Below, one piece after another: positions 26,978 to 35,351 of a DNA stretch of 64,000 nt. The translations under genes were made by a program, and so were the position numbers. The DNA lies in the NCBI GenBank assembly GCA_036500345.1, contig DASYCE010000026.1, forward strand, positions 62,001-126,000, written 5' to 3'. The DNA is from Gemmatimonadales bacterium (GTDB lineage Bacteria; Gemmatimonadota; Gemmatimonadetes; Gemmatimonadales; GWC2-71-9). The number at the start of each line of letters is the position of its first letter. The stretch's first letter is position 1. Under the pieces are notes generated by a model. That model searched no databases, had not been told where the DNA came from, and saw nothing but the letters and a program-made list of their open reading frames with translations.

Positions 26978-27216
26978 TACCAGTTCAGGGTCGGTCAGGG
27001 GGCACTCGCTCGTGGCTGGCCGTCACCGTAACGACGTTGCGGCCGAGCCCGCGTTAACGTTCGAGCTGAGCGATCATTGGATCCGGTCCGATCCAGCCGG
27101 GAGGATGTGAAAATCAATTCCGGCAAAATGTTGACGACTGGCAGTTGGCTGAACACGTTGCCATCAAACGTAATAGGCTGTCCTATCTCAGGTGACTTCT
27201 GAATCAAATCGGTCTG

Positions 27217-27924
27217 ATGAACACGACGTCCGCAGGACTTTCCACAAAGGGTCCGATGGTGATTGGCCACCGTGGTGCTTCGGGGCACGCGCCGGAGAAC
27301 TCGCTCGCGGCCTTCCGCATCGCGGCGTCGGCGAATCACGTGGCGACGTGCTCCGGCGTCGAACTCGATATCCAGGTGACTGCGGACGGCGAGATTGTGG
27401 TCTATCACGATGCCGTCCTTGCGTCGGGCGACCCGATCCCATCGCTCCCTTCGGGCAGGGTCCGCGCCGTGACCCTGGCCGACGGATCAGCACTACCGAC
27501 CCTTCGTGAGGCACTCGCCGTCCTGGACAACCTCGACGTCTTCATCGAGGCAAAACATCTGCCGCCTGCCGCAGACAAGTTGCTCCTTGCAACGATCACG
27601 GCAGCGCGCCGGCGATGCCATATCCACGCGTTCGACCATCGGATGATCGCCAGACTCCGCCGCCTCGATTCGTCGCTCTCCCTCGGGATTCTCTCCCGGT
27701 CGTATCCGGTGGATCCGGTGGGCCAGGTGGTCCACGCCGGTGCCAACACGCTGTGGCAGGAGGCGTATCTGATCGATCAGCCGCTTGTCGCGGCGTGCCA
27801 CGCGGTCGGGATCCGGGTGATCGCGTGGACGGTGAACGACGCTGGTCAGGCTGCTGCGCTCGCTCGGCTCGGAGTCGACGGACTGTGCGGCGACTGGCCG
27901 GAGCGGCTGCGACATTCGTGGTGA
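27217..27924 (+). CDS. Glycerophosphodiester phosphodiesterase (GDPD)
   Basis: Hydrolyses glycerophosphodiesters to glycerol 3-phosphate and an alcohol. The 235-residue TIM-barrel protein has VIGHRGASGHAPENSL (catalytic His and Glu), GVELDIQVTADGEIVVYHD (metal Glu/Asp and second His) and FIEAKH. No signal peptide is seen, so it is probably cytoplasmic. It is a single plus-strand gene between two minus-strand operons; its stop is just before a terminator that faces the other way. Confidence 0.93.
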   Translation: MNTTSAGLSTKGPMVIGHRGASGHAPENSLAAFRIAASANHVATCSGVELDIQVTADGEIVVYHDAVLASGDPIPSLPSGRVRAVTLADGSALPTLREALAVLDNLDVFIEAKHLPPAADKLLLATITAARRRCHIHAFDHRMIARLRRLDSSLSLGILSRSYPVDPVGQVVHAGANTLWQEAYLIDQPLVAACHAVGIRVIAWTVNDAGQAAALARLGVDGLCGDWPERLRHSW

Positions 27925-27952
27925 ATAAAAAAGCGCCCCGGGTCGGGGCGCT
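27925..27952 (-). terminator. Rho-independent terminator of rng-rplU-rpmA
   Basis: AGCGCCCC (27932-27939) pairs with GGGGCGCT (27945-27952) around a five-base loop. On the minus strand the hairpin is followed by TTTTTATT. It lies 25 bases past the rpmA stop. Confidence 0.9.
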
Positions 27953-27976
27953 CGGTGGTGCGGCGTGCGCAGCGTC

Positions 27977-28243
27977 TCAGCTCGCGGCCTCGATCGGATA
28001 GACGGAGACCCGCAGGCGATCGCGGTCCTTGCGTTCGAACTTCACGACGCCGTCGATGTAGCTGTGCAGCGAATCATCTTTCGCCTTGAAGACATTGCGG
28101 CCGACGTGGAACTTCGTGCCGCGCTGCTTGACGAGGATGCTACCCGCCGTGACGCGCTCGCCGCCAAAGTGCTTGACGCCGAGGTACTGCGGGTTCGAGT
28201 TGCGGCCGTTGCGGCTGGAGCCGACGCCCTTCTTGTGTGCCAT
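27977..28243 (-). CDS. rpmA: 50S ribosomal protein L27
   Basis: The 88-residue protein starts [16 protein letters not shown] and continues [29 protein letters not shown], diagnostic for bL27, whose N-terminus reaches the peptidyl-transferase centre. There is no N-terminal prosequence of the kind cleaved in Firmicutes. It follows rplU by eight bases. Confidence 0.98.
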   Translation of the reverse strand: MAHKKGVGSSRNGRNSNPQYLGVKHFGGERVTAGSILVKQRGTKFHVGRNVFKAKDDSLHSYIDGVVKFERKDRDRLRVSVYPIEAAS

Positions 28244-28251
28244 GAATTACC

Positions 28252-28569
28252 TCAGCCGAGAGCGACGCCAGTGATCCGGACTTCGGTGAACTTCTGCCGA
28301 TGGCCGGTCTTCCGCCGATAATTCTTGCGGCGCTTGAATTTGAAGACGTAGATCTTGTCGTGCTTCCCGTGTCCGATCACTTCCACCGACACCGACGCGC
28401 CCTTGACGACCGGCGACCCCGCAGTGATCGTGTCGCCGTTCGAGGTGAGGAGCACCTCGTCGAAAGTGATCGTGTCGCCGGGCAATTTTTCGGACATCAG
28501 CGGCAGACGAAGGGTTGCCCCCGTCTCAGCCCGCCATTGTTTCCCGAGCGCCTTGAAGATCGCGTACAT
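28252..28569 (-). CDS. rplU: 50S ribosomal protein L21
   Basis: The 105-residue protein starts MYAIFKALGKQWRAE and ends KFKRRKNYRRKTGHRQKFTEVRI, the bL21 signature with its basic 23S-rRNA-binding loop. The ATG chosen matches the family start and has GGAGGATGT upstream. It lies between rng and rpmA, the common order. Confidence 0.98.
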   Translation of the reverse strand: MYAIFKALGKQWRAETGATLRLPLMSEKLPGDTITFDEVLLTSNGDTITAGSPVVKGASVSVEVIGHGKHDKIYVFKFKRRKNYRRKTGHRQKFTEVRITGVALG

Positions 28570-28627
28570 CACATCCTCCAAAATAGCCCGCAAAGCTATG
28601 GACCTCATGCACTTGGTGCAAGGGGTG

Positions 28628-30259
28628 TCAGGCTACGGCATAGAGCTCGGTGACGTCCCGCCCCGCCGGCCTGGACATCAGCCTGAACTCGTCGAGCCGC
28701 AGCATGGGGTCGTCGCGAAGTTCGAGTTCGATCCCGCCCTGCCGTCCGAGCGCCTGGACCAGCTTTGGCTCCTCTTCGAGCAGGTAGAGCGCGACGTCCG
28801 GATGCAGCCGGATGGCGATCCGCCGTTCCTTCCGCTCGGTGCCGGCCCTCTTGATGGCACGCTCCAGCCGGCGGGTGACCACCTCCGGCGAAAAGATGCG
28901 CCCGGTCCCGTGGCAGATCGGGCACTCGCGGGTCATCGATGCCCAGAGTGACGGGCGCACCCGCTGGCGGGTCATCTCGATCAGGCCGAGTTCGGAGACG
29001 GCGTAGGCGCGGGTCCGAGCCCGGTCGCGGCCGAGGTGCGTGCGAAGCTCCTGGAGCACCCGGTCCCGATTTGCCTTGGTCTCCATGTCGATGAAGTCGG
29101 CGACGACGATGCCGCCGACGTCGCGCAGGCGGATTTGCCTGGCGATTTCGCGAGCCGCCTCGATGTTGGTCCGAAGAATCGTCTTCTCCGGATCCCGCTT
29201 TCCCGTGTAGCGGCCGGTGTTCACGTCGACCGACACCAGTGCTTCGGTCGGCTGGATGATCAGATATCCGCCGCTCGGCAATTCCACGCGCTGCTGAAAG
29301 AGATCGCGAATCTCGGTCTCGATCTTGAAGCGGTCGAAGAGCGGGATGCCGTCATCGTAGAAGTGCACCCGCTCGGTCAGTTCGGGATCAATCAACTCGA
29401 GATACTGGCAGATCTCGTGATGGAGTTCACGAGAATCGACCCACAACGCATCGACCTTGGCAGAGAAGACATCACGCACCAGCGATCGGGTGAGCGACGC
29501 TTCGCGATGAAGGAGCGCTGGCCCGCGGCGGAGATAGGTCTGCTTCCGCTTGATCTTTTTCCAGGTGTTGATCAGCGAAAGGATCTCGCGCCGGAAATGA
29601 TCCTCGGTGACCCCCTCAGCCACCGTCCGCACGATTACGCCGCCGGCGTCGCTCGGCACGAGCTTCGAGACCATCTCGCGCAATTTCGCACGCTGCTCGC
29701 GGTTTTCGATCTTTCGCGACACGCCGACCTTGGTAGCATACGGCATGTACACCAGGAAGCGTCCGGCGAGCGAAATCTGGGCGGTGACCCGGCACCCCTT
29801 GGTGGAGATCGGCTCCTTGGTCACCTGGACCGGGAGCATCTCTCCCTTCTTGAGTCGTTCGGTAATGTCGGGAGCGGCGCGCCGACCGCCGATCTCGCGC
29901 CGGCCACCATCACCCCGACGCTTCCCCGCCGGGGCCGCCGCCGGCTGGGCGGCGCCTTCGACCTCGGCGTCGGCATCGGCATCGGACGCGTCGTCATCGG
30001 GTTCGTTGTCATCGGGATCATCATCCTCCTCGGGTTCGAGAAGGTCCGATGCGTGCAGATATGCGCTCTTTTCAAGTCCGATGTCGACGAACGCCGCCTG
30101 GATCCCGCCCAGAACCGCTTCGACGCGACCGTAATAGATGTCGCCCACCGTTCGACTCTGATCGGGCCGGTCGACCAACAATTCGACCAGTCGATCGTCC
30201 TCGATAATGGCAACGCGGGTTTCGCGAGACGTACCGGAGATCAGGATTTCGCGCTTCAC
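28628..30259 (-). CDS. rng: Ribonuclease E/G family endoribonuclease
   Basis: The 543-residue enzyme cleaves single-stranded RNA at AU-rich sites and matures rRNA. It has the S1 domain (YYGRVEAVLGGIQAAFVDIG), the catalytic DNase-I-like region (VSVDVNTGRYTGK, VVADFIDME) and the zinc-link CPICHGTG. The GTG start gives KREILIS, the normal family beginning. Residues about 75-130 are an inserted acidic (Glu/Asp) then Ala/Pro then basic segment within the S1 domain. There is no long RNase E scaffold tail, so RNase G is the better label. Confidence 0.94.
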   Translation of the reverse strand: MKREILISGTSRETRVAIIEDDRLVELLVDRPDQSRTVGDIYYGRVEAVLGGIQAAFVDIGLEKSAYLHASDLLEPEEDDDPDDNEPDDDASDADADAEVEGAAQPAAAPAGKRRGDGGRREIGGRRAAPDITERLKKGEMLPVQVTKEPISTKGCRVTAQISLAGRFLVYMPYATKVGVSRKIENREQRAKLREMVSKLVPSDAGGVIVRTVAEGVTEDHFRREILSLINTWKKIKRKQTYLRRGPALLHREASLTRSLVRDVFSAKVDALWVDSRELHHEICQYLELIDPELTERVHFYDDGIPLFDRFKIETEIRDLFQQRVELPSGGYLIIQPTEALVSVDVNTGRYTGKRDPEKTILRTNIEAAREIARQIRLRDVGGIVVADFIDMETKANRDRVLQELRTHLGRDRARTRAYAVSELGLIEMTRQRVRPSLWASMTRECPICHGTGRIFSPEVVTRRLERAIKRAGTERKERRIAIRLHPDVALYLLEEEPKLVQALGRQGGIELELRDDPMLRLDEFRLMSRPAGRDVTELYAVA

Positions 30260-30825
30260 TGGGTTCTCTCGGAGGACCAGAGCGGCATCGCGCCTGGCCC
30301 ACGCATGGAGGGAGGATTGGATGCCGGACCGTGACCGGGCGAGTCCCCAACGACCGCCCCAACGTCCTCGCGGAGCGACCATCGCGATACGACGCGGTCG
30401 ATGGCATTCCATCGAACAGGTCCGATCGCGTGCGGGTGCTGCCGGTGAACGGGGAGCCGTCGCCTTGCCGTGGGGCAATGCGCGCAGTGGTGCAGAAGGT
30501 CCAGCGAACGAAGAAGGCTACGAGATCTGCAACCAGCTGCCTGGCCACGCCGGATGGGCGCCAACGCGCAATCGACGATGGAATGGGGCGAGGTTGCATG
30601 TCTAAACTTATGAAACACTGGCACTTACAGCAAGACGACGGGGCTCGCGTTGCGGCGCGGTGGCCGCGACCTCGGAACCTGGAATCGGGGCAAGCGGTTT
30701 GACAGCTGTTCCCGGGTGGCGCCTACCGTGCGTACCCTTCAACATCGGCCCGATACTCAAGTCGCAGGAAAACCACGCACGGGCAGGCCTCGCGGCTCGG
30801 CCCTTGCCCTCGAAATAAAGGACCA
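30260..30825. other. Long intergenic stretch without a convincing gene
   Basis: Open frames on both strands exist here, but none has a recognisable domain, a good ribosome-binding site or a coherent composition. It holds the divergent upstream regions of rng (minus) and the M8-like lipoprotein gene (plus). On the minus strand TTGCTG (30633-30628) with TAAGTT (30610-30605) at 17-base spacing is a possible rng promoter, about 345 bases from the start codon, which would give a long leader such as the autoregulatory one of RNase E genes. Confidence 0.5.
30699..30729 (+). promoter_or_regulatory. Possible promoter of the M8-like lipoprotein gene
   Basis: A perfect TTGACA (30699-30704) is followed after 19 bases by TACCGT (30724-30729). 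The -35 is strong, but the -10 and spacing are poor. It lies about 100 bases before the start codon. Confidence 0.35.
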
Positions 30826-32646
30826 ATGACCAACTCTTTGAGATGCGTTCGCCGCGTCGCGCGCGCGTTGCCATCGCTGGCGGTGGCCGCGATCGCCGGG
30901 TGCCGCAGCGATTCACAGCTTCCCGCCGGCGCTCCATCGACCATCGCAGTCGTCGCGGGTGGCGACCAGGTGGCAACCGTCGGCACCTCAGTTGCTGTCG
31001 CACCGACAGTCGAGGTTCGCGACGCGGACGGCGCGCCGGTGGCGGGCGTCACGGTTCGTTTTTCTCTTCCCGACGGAACTGGAACGATCTTCGGCGATTC
31101 CGTGGCCACCGACGCCAATGGACGCGCGACCGTCGGTGAGTGGATTCTCGGCACCTCACCGGGCCTCGACTCGCTGCTGGTGCAGACCGTGGCACCGGCG
31201 CTCTCGGCTGTCGTCACGGCGACCGCAAGCGCGGGATCGGCTGTTTCGGTTCGCTCATCCTCGCAGCAGGGATACCTCGCGCAGGTCGGCTCCACGGTCA
31301 CGCCCGCTCCGGCGGTGCTCGTCGTCGACTCGTACGGCAACCCGGTTTCCGGCGCTGGCGTCACCTTTACCGTCACGCAGGGTGGCGGGTCGGTGACCGG
31401 TGCGAGCGCAACCAGCGATGCCAGCGGCGTCGCGACGGTCGGCTCCTGGACTCTCGGAGCTACGGCGGGCACCAATACCCTTCGCGCACGCATCAGCGGC
31501 GGTGCATCGGTGACGTTTACCGCGCAGGCGGTGACGGCCGCGCCGCTGCTCACGGCAACGACGCCGGTCGACCAGTCTGGCTACCTCGGGTTCCCGGTCA
31601 CGATCGTCCCGCGAGTTCTGGTTTCCGACGCGATCGGCCACCCGCTCCAGGGCGTACCGGTGACATTCACGGTCACCAGCGGCGATGGAACGGTCACGGC
31701 CGGAACCGCGATCTCGGGATCTGACGGGATTGCGGCTCCGGGCGACTGGCGACTCGGCCAAACCTCGAGCACCGTGACTGCCACGGCGCAGCTCGGCTCG
31801 CTTCCCGTCGCGTTCACGGCATCCGGCGTCCCGGCGCCGTTTCTGATCGATGTGCGATTCCTGACCACGGTCACACCCGATGTGCGGGACGCCTTCGTAG
31901 CCGCCGCGCGACGGTGGATGGGCATTATCACGGCGCATCTGCAACCGGTCCTGGTCGCGTTGCCCGCTGGCGCATGCGGGGTACCGCATCCCGCCATCAA
32001 CGAGACCGTGACCGACGTGGTGATCTACGCCGACGTGGCGCCGATCGACGGCGTGGGAAACATCCTGGGATCTTCGGGGCCATGCGCCACCCGGTCGGGA
32101 TCGGACCTACCGGCAACCGGCACCATGCAGTTCGATTCGGCGGACCTGCAGTTCCTGGTGACCACCAATCAGCTGCTGCCGACGATCACTCACGAGATGG
32201 CCCACGTACTCGGATTCGGAACGATCTGGGCGGATCGCGGCGTGATCAGCGGTGCGGGCAGCTCGGATCCGATCTTTACCGGAACGCAGGCCCTGGCGAT
32301 GTGGCCTGCATTCGGCGCGGCGCTCAGTTACACGGGCCGACCGATTCCGGTCGAAAACACCGGCGGTTCGGGAACACGTGATTCTCACTGGCGCGAGACG
32401 GTTTTCCAGGACGAGTTGATGACCGGCTTCATCGCCCCGCAGGGCGTGCCGATGCCGCTCTCGAAGATCACCATCGGAAGCATGGCCGACCTGGGATACC
32501 AGGTCGACTACAGCAAGGCTGACCTCTTCGTCGGCAACCTGCTCGCGCAAGGGAGCGGCGGCGGAAAGAGTTTTGTCCTCAACGAGCAACTCAGTCGGCC
32601 GATGTTCAAGGTCTCGCCAATCGGAACGTCGAAGATCCGGCAATAG
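30826..32646 (+). CDS. Lipoprotein with three Ig-like repeats and a leishmanolysin-like (M8) metalloprotease domain
   Basis: The 606-residue protein has a lipobox (IAGC, Cys26), so it is a lipoprotein. Three repeats follow of the bacterial Ig-like kind (VRFSLPDGTGTIFGDSVATDANGRATVG, VTFTVTQGGGSV, VTFTVTSGDGTV), each about 95-100 residues. The C-terminal domain has HEMAHVLGFG at residues 456-465 and a later DSHW and ELMTG, matching the separated third His and Met-turn of M8 metzincins. It should be a surface zinc endoprotease. AAAGGA precedes the ATG. It ends three bases from the convergent recQ end. Confidence 0.85.
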   Translation: MTNSLRCVRRVARALPSLAVAAIAGCRSDSQLPAGAPSTIAVVAGGDQVATVGTSVAVAPTVEVRDADGAPVAGVTVRFSLPDGTGTIFGDSVATDANGRATVGEWILGTSPGLDSLLVQTVAPALSAVVTATASAGSAVSVRSSSQQGYLAQVGSTVTPAPAVLVVDSYGNPVSGAGVTFTVTQGGGSVTGASATSDASGVATVGSWTLGATAGTNTLRARISGGASVTFTAQAVTAAPLLTATTPVDQSGYLGFPVTIVPRVLVSDAIGHPLQGVPVTFTVTSGDGTVTAGTAISGSDGIAAPGDWRLGQTSSTVTATAQLGSLPVAFTASGVPAPFLIDVRFLTTVTPDVRDAFVAAARRWMGIITAHLQPVLVALPAGACGVPHPAINETVTDVVIYADVAPIDGVGNILGSSGPCATRSGSDLPATGTMQFDSADLQFLVTTNQLLPTITHEMAHVLGFGTIWADRGVISGAGSSDPIFTGTQALAMWPAFGAALSYTGRPIPVENTGGSGTRDSHWRETVFQDELMTGFIAPQGVPMPLSKITIGSMADLGYQVDYSKADLFVGNLLAQGSGGGKSFVLNEQLSRPMFKVSPIGTSKIRQ

Positions 32647-32649
32647 CGA

Positions 32650-34002
32650 TCACGGCGGGGTCGGCGTGCAGCGGTCGCAACCGCTGCACCGCTCGACCCG
32701 TTCGCCAAACCAGCCGAGCAGATGACGCCGACGGCAGCTCCGGGTCCGGGCGTAATTGATCATCACATCGATCCGGCGGGCTGCTTCGCGGCGCCGTCGC
32801 CGGATTCGCCGCCAGTCGACTGACCCGCGGTCGGGGCGAAGTTCGGCCGAGAGTCGGTCGGCGGCGGCGACCACTGATGCCGGTTGCCGCAGCCGAAGCG
32901 ACGGGTCGCGCCAGAGCTGTTCGAGAAGTCGTTCGGACGGAAAGGTGGTTGCCAACTGGCGCCTGGGAAGGACGGCATCGCCGGGATGGTGGAGCAAGAC
33001 ACAGCGCGCCGGGGCACGATTGCGCCCGGCCCGCCCCGCTTCCTGATAGTACGACTCGGGCGTCGCCGGCATGCTCCAATGCACGACCAACCTGACCGCG
33101 GCCTTGTCGATTCCCATTCCGAACGCGCACGTGGCTACGACCACGCTGGCGCGATCGGCGATGAACCGCTCGAGCACACCGCTTCGCTCCGCCGGACTCA
33201 TTCCGGCGTGATATGGTGCTGCATCCACGCCGTGTTCGATCAGCGTCCGCGTGATGCCCTCCACGATTCCGCGGGTCGGAGCGTAGACGATGCACGCCCC
33301 GTCGGTCGCGCGAACCAGCCGGACCATGCGACTGGCGCGTTCGTCGCGACCGGAGACCTGGATCACGTCGAACCGCAGGTTGGGTCGGTCGAATGATCCG
33401 ACAATCTCCCGGTGATCGTCACGAAAGCCGAGCGCCCGCCGGATTTCGCGCCGGACGGCGGGCGTGGCGCTCCCGGTGAGCGCGATGCACGGCGGATCGC
33501 CGAGGGCGGTTCGCGCGCGCGCGATGCCGCGGTAGCTGGGCCGAAAGTCGTGGCCCCATTCCACGATGCAGTGCGCTTCATCCACAGCGAGCCGTGCCAC
33601 CCGGCCTCCACGACCGGTGTACTCGTCGGCGAACCGCGTCAGTCGTTCAGGCGACAAGTAGAGGAGGCGGATACGACCGGCGAGGGCGTCGGCGATAATG
33701 GCGGCCTGCGTGGCGGCGTCCTGGGTACTGTTGATCGCCGCCGCGGGGACCTGCCGCAGTGTGAGTGCCGCGACCTGATCCTGCATCAACGCGATCAACG
33801 GTGATACCACGACAGTCAGCTGATTGGCAGCTAGCGCTGGAACCTGGAAGCAGAGCGACTTGCCGCCTCCGGTGGGGAGGACCGCGAGTACGTCGCGGCC
33901 ACACAGCACATGATGGATGATCCGGGATTGCAGCGGACGGAATTCGGCATGTCCGAAGGAACGCTGCAGCAGTTGGCGGGCGATCGAAAGCGGCGAGGAC
34001 AT
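32650..34002 (-). CDS. recQ: RecQ-family ATP-dependent DNA helicase, short form
   Basis: The 450-residue protein has all superfamily 2 motifs: FRPLQ, LPTGGGKSLCFQVPAL, DEAH, TGSATP, the RecQ loop around VEWGHDFRPSY, and YYQEAGRAGRN. A zinc-binding end (CRRRHLLGWFGE and CSGCDRC) marks the RQC region. The winged-helix part is minimal and no HRDC domain is present, so it is about 150 residues shorter than E. coli RecQ. It should unwind forked DNA. Confidence 0.93.
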   Translation of the reverse strand: MSSPLSIARQLLQRSFGHAEFRPLQSRIIHHVLCGRDVLAVLPTGGGKSLCFQVPALAANQLTVVVSPLIALMQDQVAALTLRQVPAAAINSTQDAATQAAIIADALAGRIRLLYLSPERLTRFADEYTGRGGRVARLAVDEAHCIVEWGHDFRPSYRGIARARTALGDPPCIALTGSATPAVRREIRRALGFRDDHREIVGSFDRPNLRFDVIQVSGRDERASRMVRLVRATDGACIVYAPTRGIVEGITRTLIEHGVDAAPYHAGMSPAERSGVLERFIADRASVVVATCAFGMGIDKAAVRLVVHWSMPATPESYYQEAGRAGRNRAPARCVLLHHPGDAVLPRRQLATTFPSERLLEQLWRDPSLRLRQPASVVAAADRLSAELRPDRGSVDWRRIRRRRREAARRIDVMINYARTRSCRRRHLLGWFGERVERCSGCDRCTPTPP

Positions 34003-34076
34003 GCCGGCAATGAATCACCCGGCGAGCCGGGCCAAGGTGCCCGATCACGCAGAGCGGATCGGATCAGCGCGGACTG

Positions 34077-34247
34077 TTACCGCTGTTCTTCGTTCGGAGC
34101 GCGCCGGGCGCGGGCCACGATCCGGAGTGCGACTGCGATCGCAAGGACCGCGATCGCCGCCCATGCGATTCGTCGATCGTCACGCGCAATCGCCAGCACT
34201 GCGAGCGCCACACCGGCAAACGCCGCCGCCAGTCGCACCCGGCTCAT
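34077..34247 (-). CDS. Small two-helix membrane protein
   Basis: The 56-residue product has two hydrophobic segments (RLAAAFAGVALAVLAI and AWAAIAVLAIAVALRIV) joined by a charged turn (RDDRR) and a basic end. The ATG overlaps the enoyl-CoA hydratase stop as ATGA, the coupling used throughout this operon, which supports it as a real gene. No family is recognised; it is the last gene before recQ. Confidence 0.6.
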   Translation of the reverse strand: MSRVRLAAAFAGVALAVLAIARDDRRIAWAAIAVLAIAVALRIVARARRAPNEEQR

Positions 34248-35002
34248 CGCGACAGGAACCCGGCCACCGAGCGCCGGAAGTCCTCGGTTCCGCGGGCAAT
34301 GGCGTTGACCCGCGCGCCGAGGAAGATTCCGTCGCTGAAATTCCGGTCGTCCAATTCGACAAAGAGTTGCTTGGTCAGGGCGAACGCCGTGGCGCTCTGC
34401 TTCGCGAGTGCCGCAGCAAGGGCGCGCGCGACCGACTCGATCTCCGCGTCGCCAACCACCCGGCTCACCAGCCCGATCTGCATCGCCTCTGGCGCGCTGA
34501 CGACGCGACCGGTCGCCACAAGATCGAAAGCGCGCTTTTCGCCGACAGCGCGCCGAAGCACGGTCATCACCATCGCCGGGACAAATCCGCGCTCGATCTC
34601 CGGGTACCCGAACGAGGCACTTTCGGCTGCGAGCACGATATCGCACGCCGTCGCGAGGCCCGCACCACCGGCCAACGCCCGTCCGGTGACCACGGCGACG
34701 ACAGGCTTGGGGAGGCGTCGAAAGGCAAGGAAGAGTTCGCCGAGCGCCAATGCGTCGCGCTCGTTCTCGTCGGCGCTCCGGTCAACCGATGCCAGCAGTT
34801 CGTTGAGGTCCGCTCCCGCACAGAAATCCCGGCCGGCACCACGAATCACGACGACGCGAATCGCTGGTTCGAGCTCGGCCCGGGCGATTCCGTGCGCCAA
34901 TCGATCGAGCGAGGCGCAGTCGAGTGCGTTGCGCTTCTCGGGGCGATTGAGCGTGAGGGTGAGAATCCCGTCAGCCAGCGATTCGAGGACGTGGTCAGTC
35001 AT
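34244..35002 (-). CDS. Enoyl-CoA hydratase/isomerase family protein
   Basis: The 252-residue crotonase-fold protein has LNRPEKRNALD, GRDFCAGADLNEL (oxyanion hole) and GRALAGGAGLATACDIVLA, with Glu in YPEIERGFVPA. It may hydrate enoyl-CoA; in Liu/Atu pathways a relative hydrates methylglutaconyl- or isohexenylglutaconyl-CoA. Neighbours AtuA and a carboxylase beta subunit favour that role, but substrate cannot be read from sequence. It overlaps the preceding gene by eight bases. Confidence 0.9.
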   Translation of the reverse strand: MTDHVLESLADGILTLTLNRPEKRNALDCASLDRLAHGIARAELEPAIRVVVIRGAGRDFCAGADLNELLASVDRSADENERDALALGELFLAFRRLPKPVVAVVTGRALAGGAGLATACDIVLAAESASFGYPEIERGFVPAMVMTVLRRAVGEKRAFDLVATGRVVSAPEAMQIGLVSRVVGDAEIESVARALAAALAKQSATAFALTKQLFVELDDRNFSDGIFLGARVNAIARGTEDFRRSVAGFLSR

Positions 35003-35351
35003 GATTGGGCCGGTATCGACGGGCGATCTTTCGTGGCACCGGGATTTCCATGCGGAGCAGCGCAGTGGAGAACACCTTCCCCTGCGCATCGGTCTTGAGC
35101 GACATCGTCCCGCCGCCATCGAGGGCGCCGTGCAGCAGGAAGTTCAGGGCATTGAGATTCGGCAATTCGAATCGCTCCACACCGCTCACCATGCCGCGGA
35201 AGTGCCGTGCGACGCGCTTCACCGTGACCTCGTCGCGCAGGATCGGATAGAGCTCGGGGTCGATCGCAATGAGGCCGACGTTGGCGGTGTCGCCCTTGTC
35301 ACCCGACCGCGCGTGTGCGAGGTAGCGCAGCGCCATCGACGTCGTCGCCAT
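34995..35351 (-). CDS. Stand-alone AtuA-type ferredoxin-fold domain protein
   Basis: The 118-residue protein begins LRYLAHARSGDKGDTANVGLIA and ends with LRMEIP, the pattern of the C-terminal domain that follows the DUF1446 domain in many AtuA proteins. Here it is a separate gene directly after atuA, with a one-base TGATG overlap, so the two products probably form one complex. Function is unknown beyond association with acyclic terpene utilisation. Confidence 0.82.
   Translation of the reverse strand: MATTSMALRYLAHARSGDKGDTANVGLIAIDPELYPILRDEVTVKRVARHFRGMVSGVERFELPNLNALNFLLHGALDGGGTMSLKTDAQGKVFSTALLRMEIPVPRKIARRYRPNHD

Noticed and set aside
29036..30334. A 432-codon plus-strand open frame opposite rng
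   Set aside because: Antisense shadow; the opposing strand has the full RNase E/G catalytic motifs.
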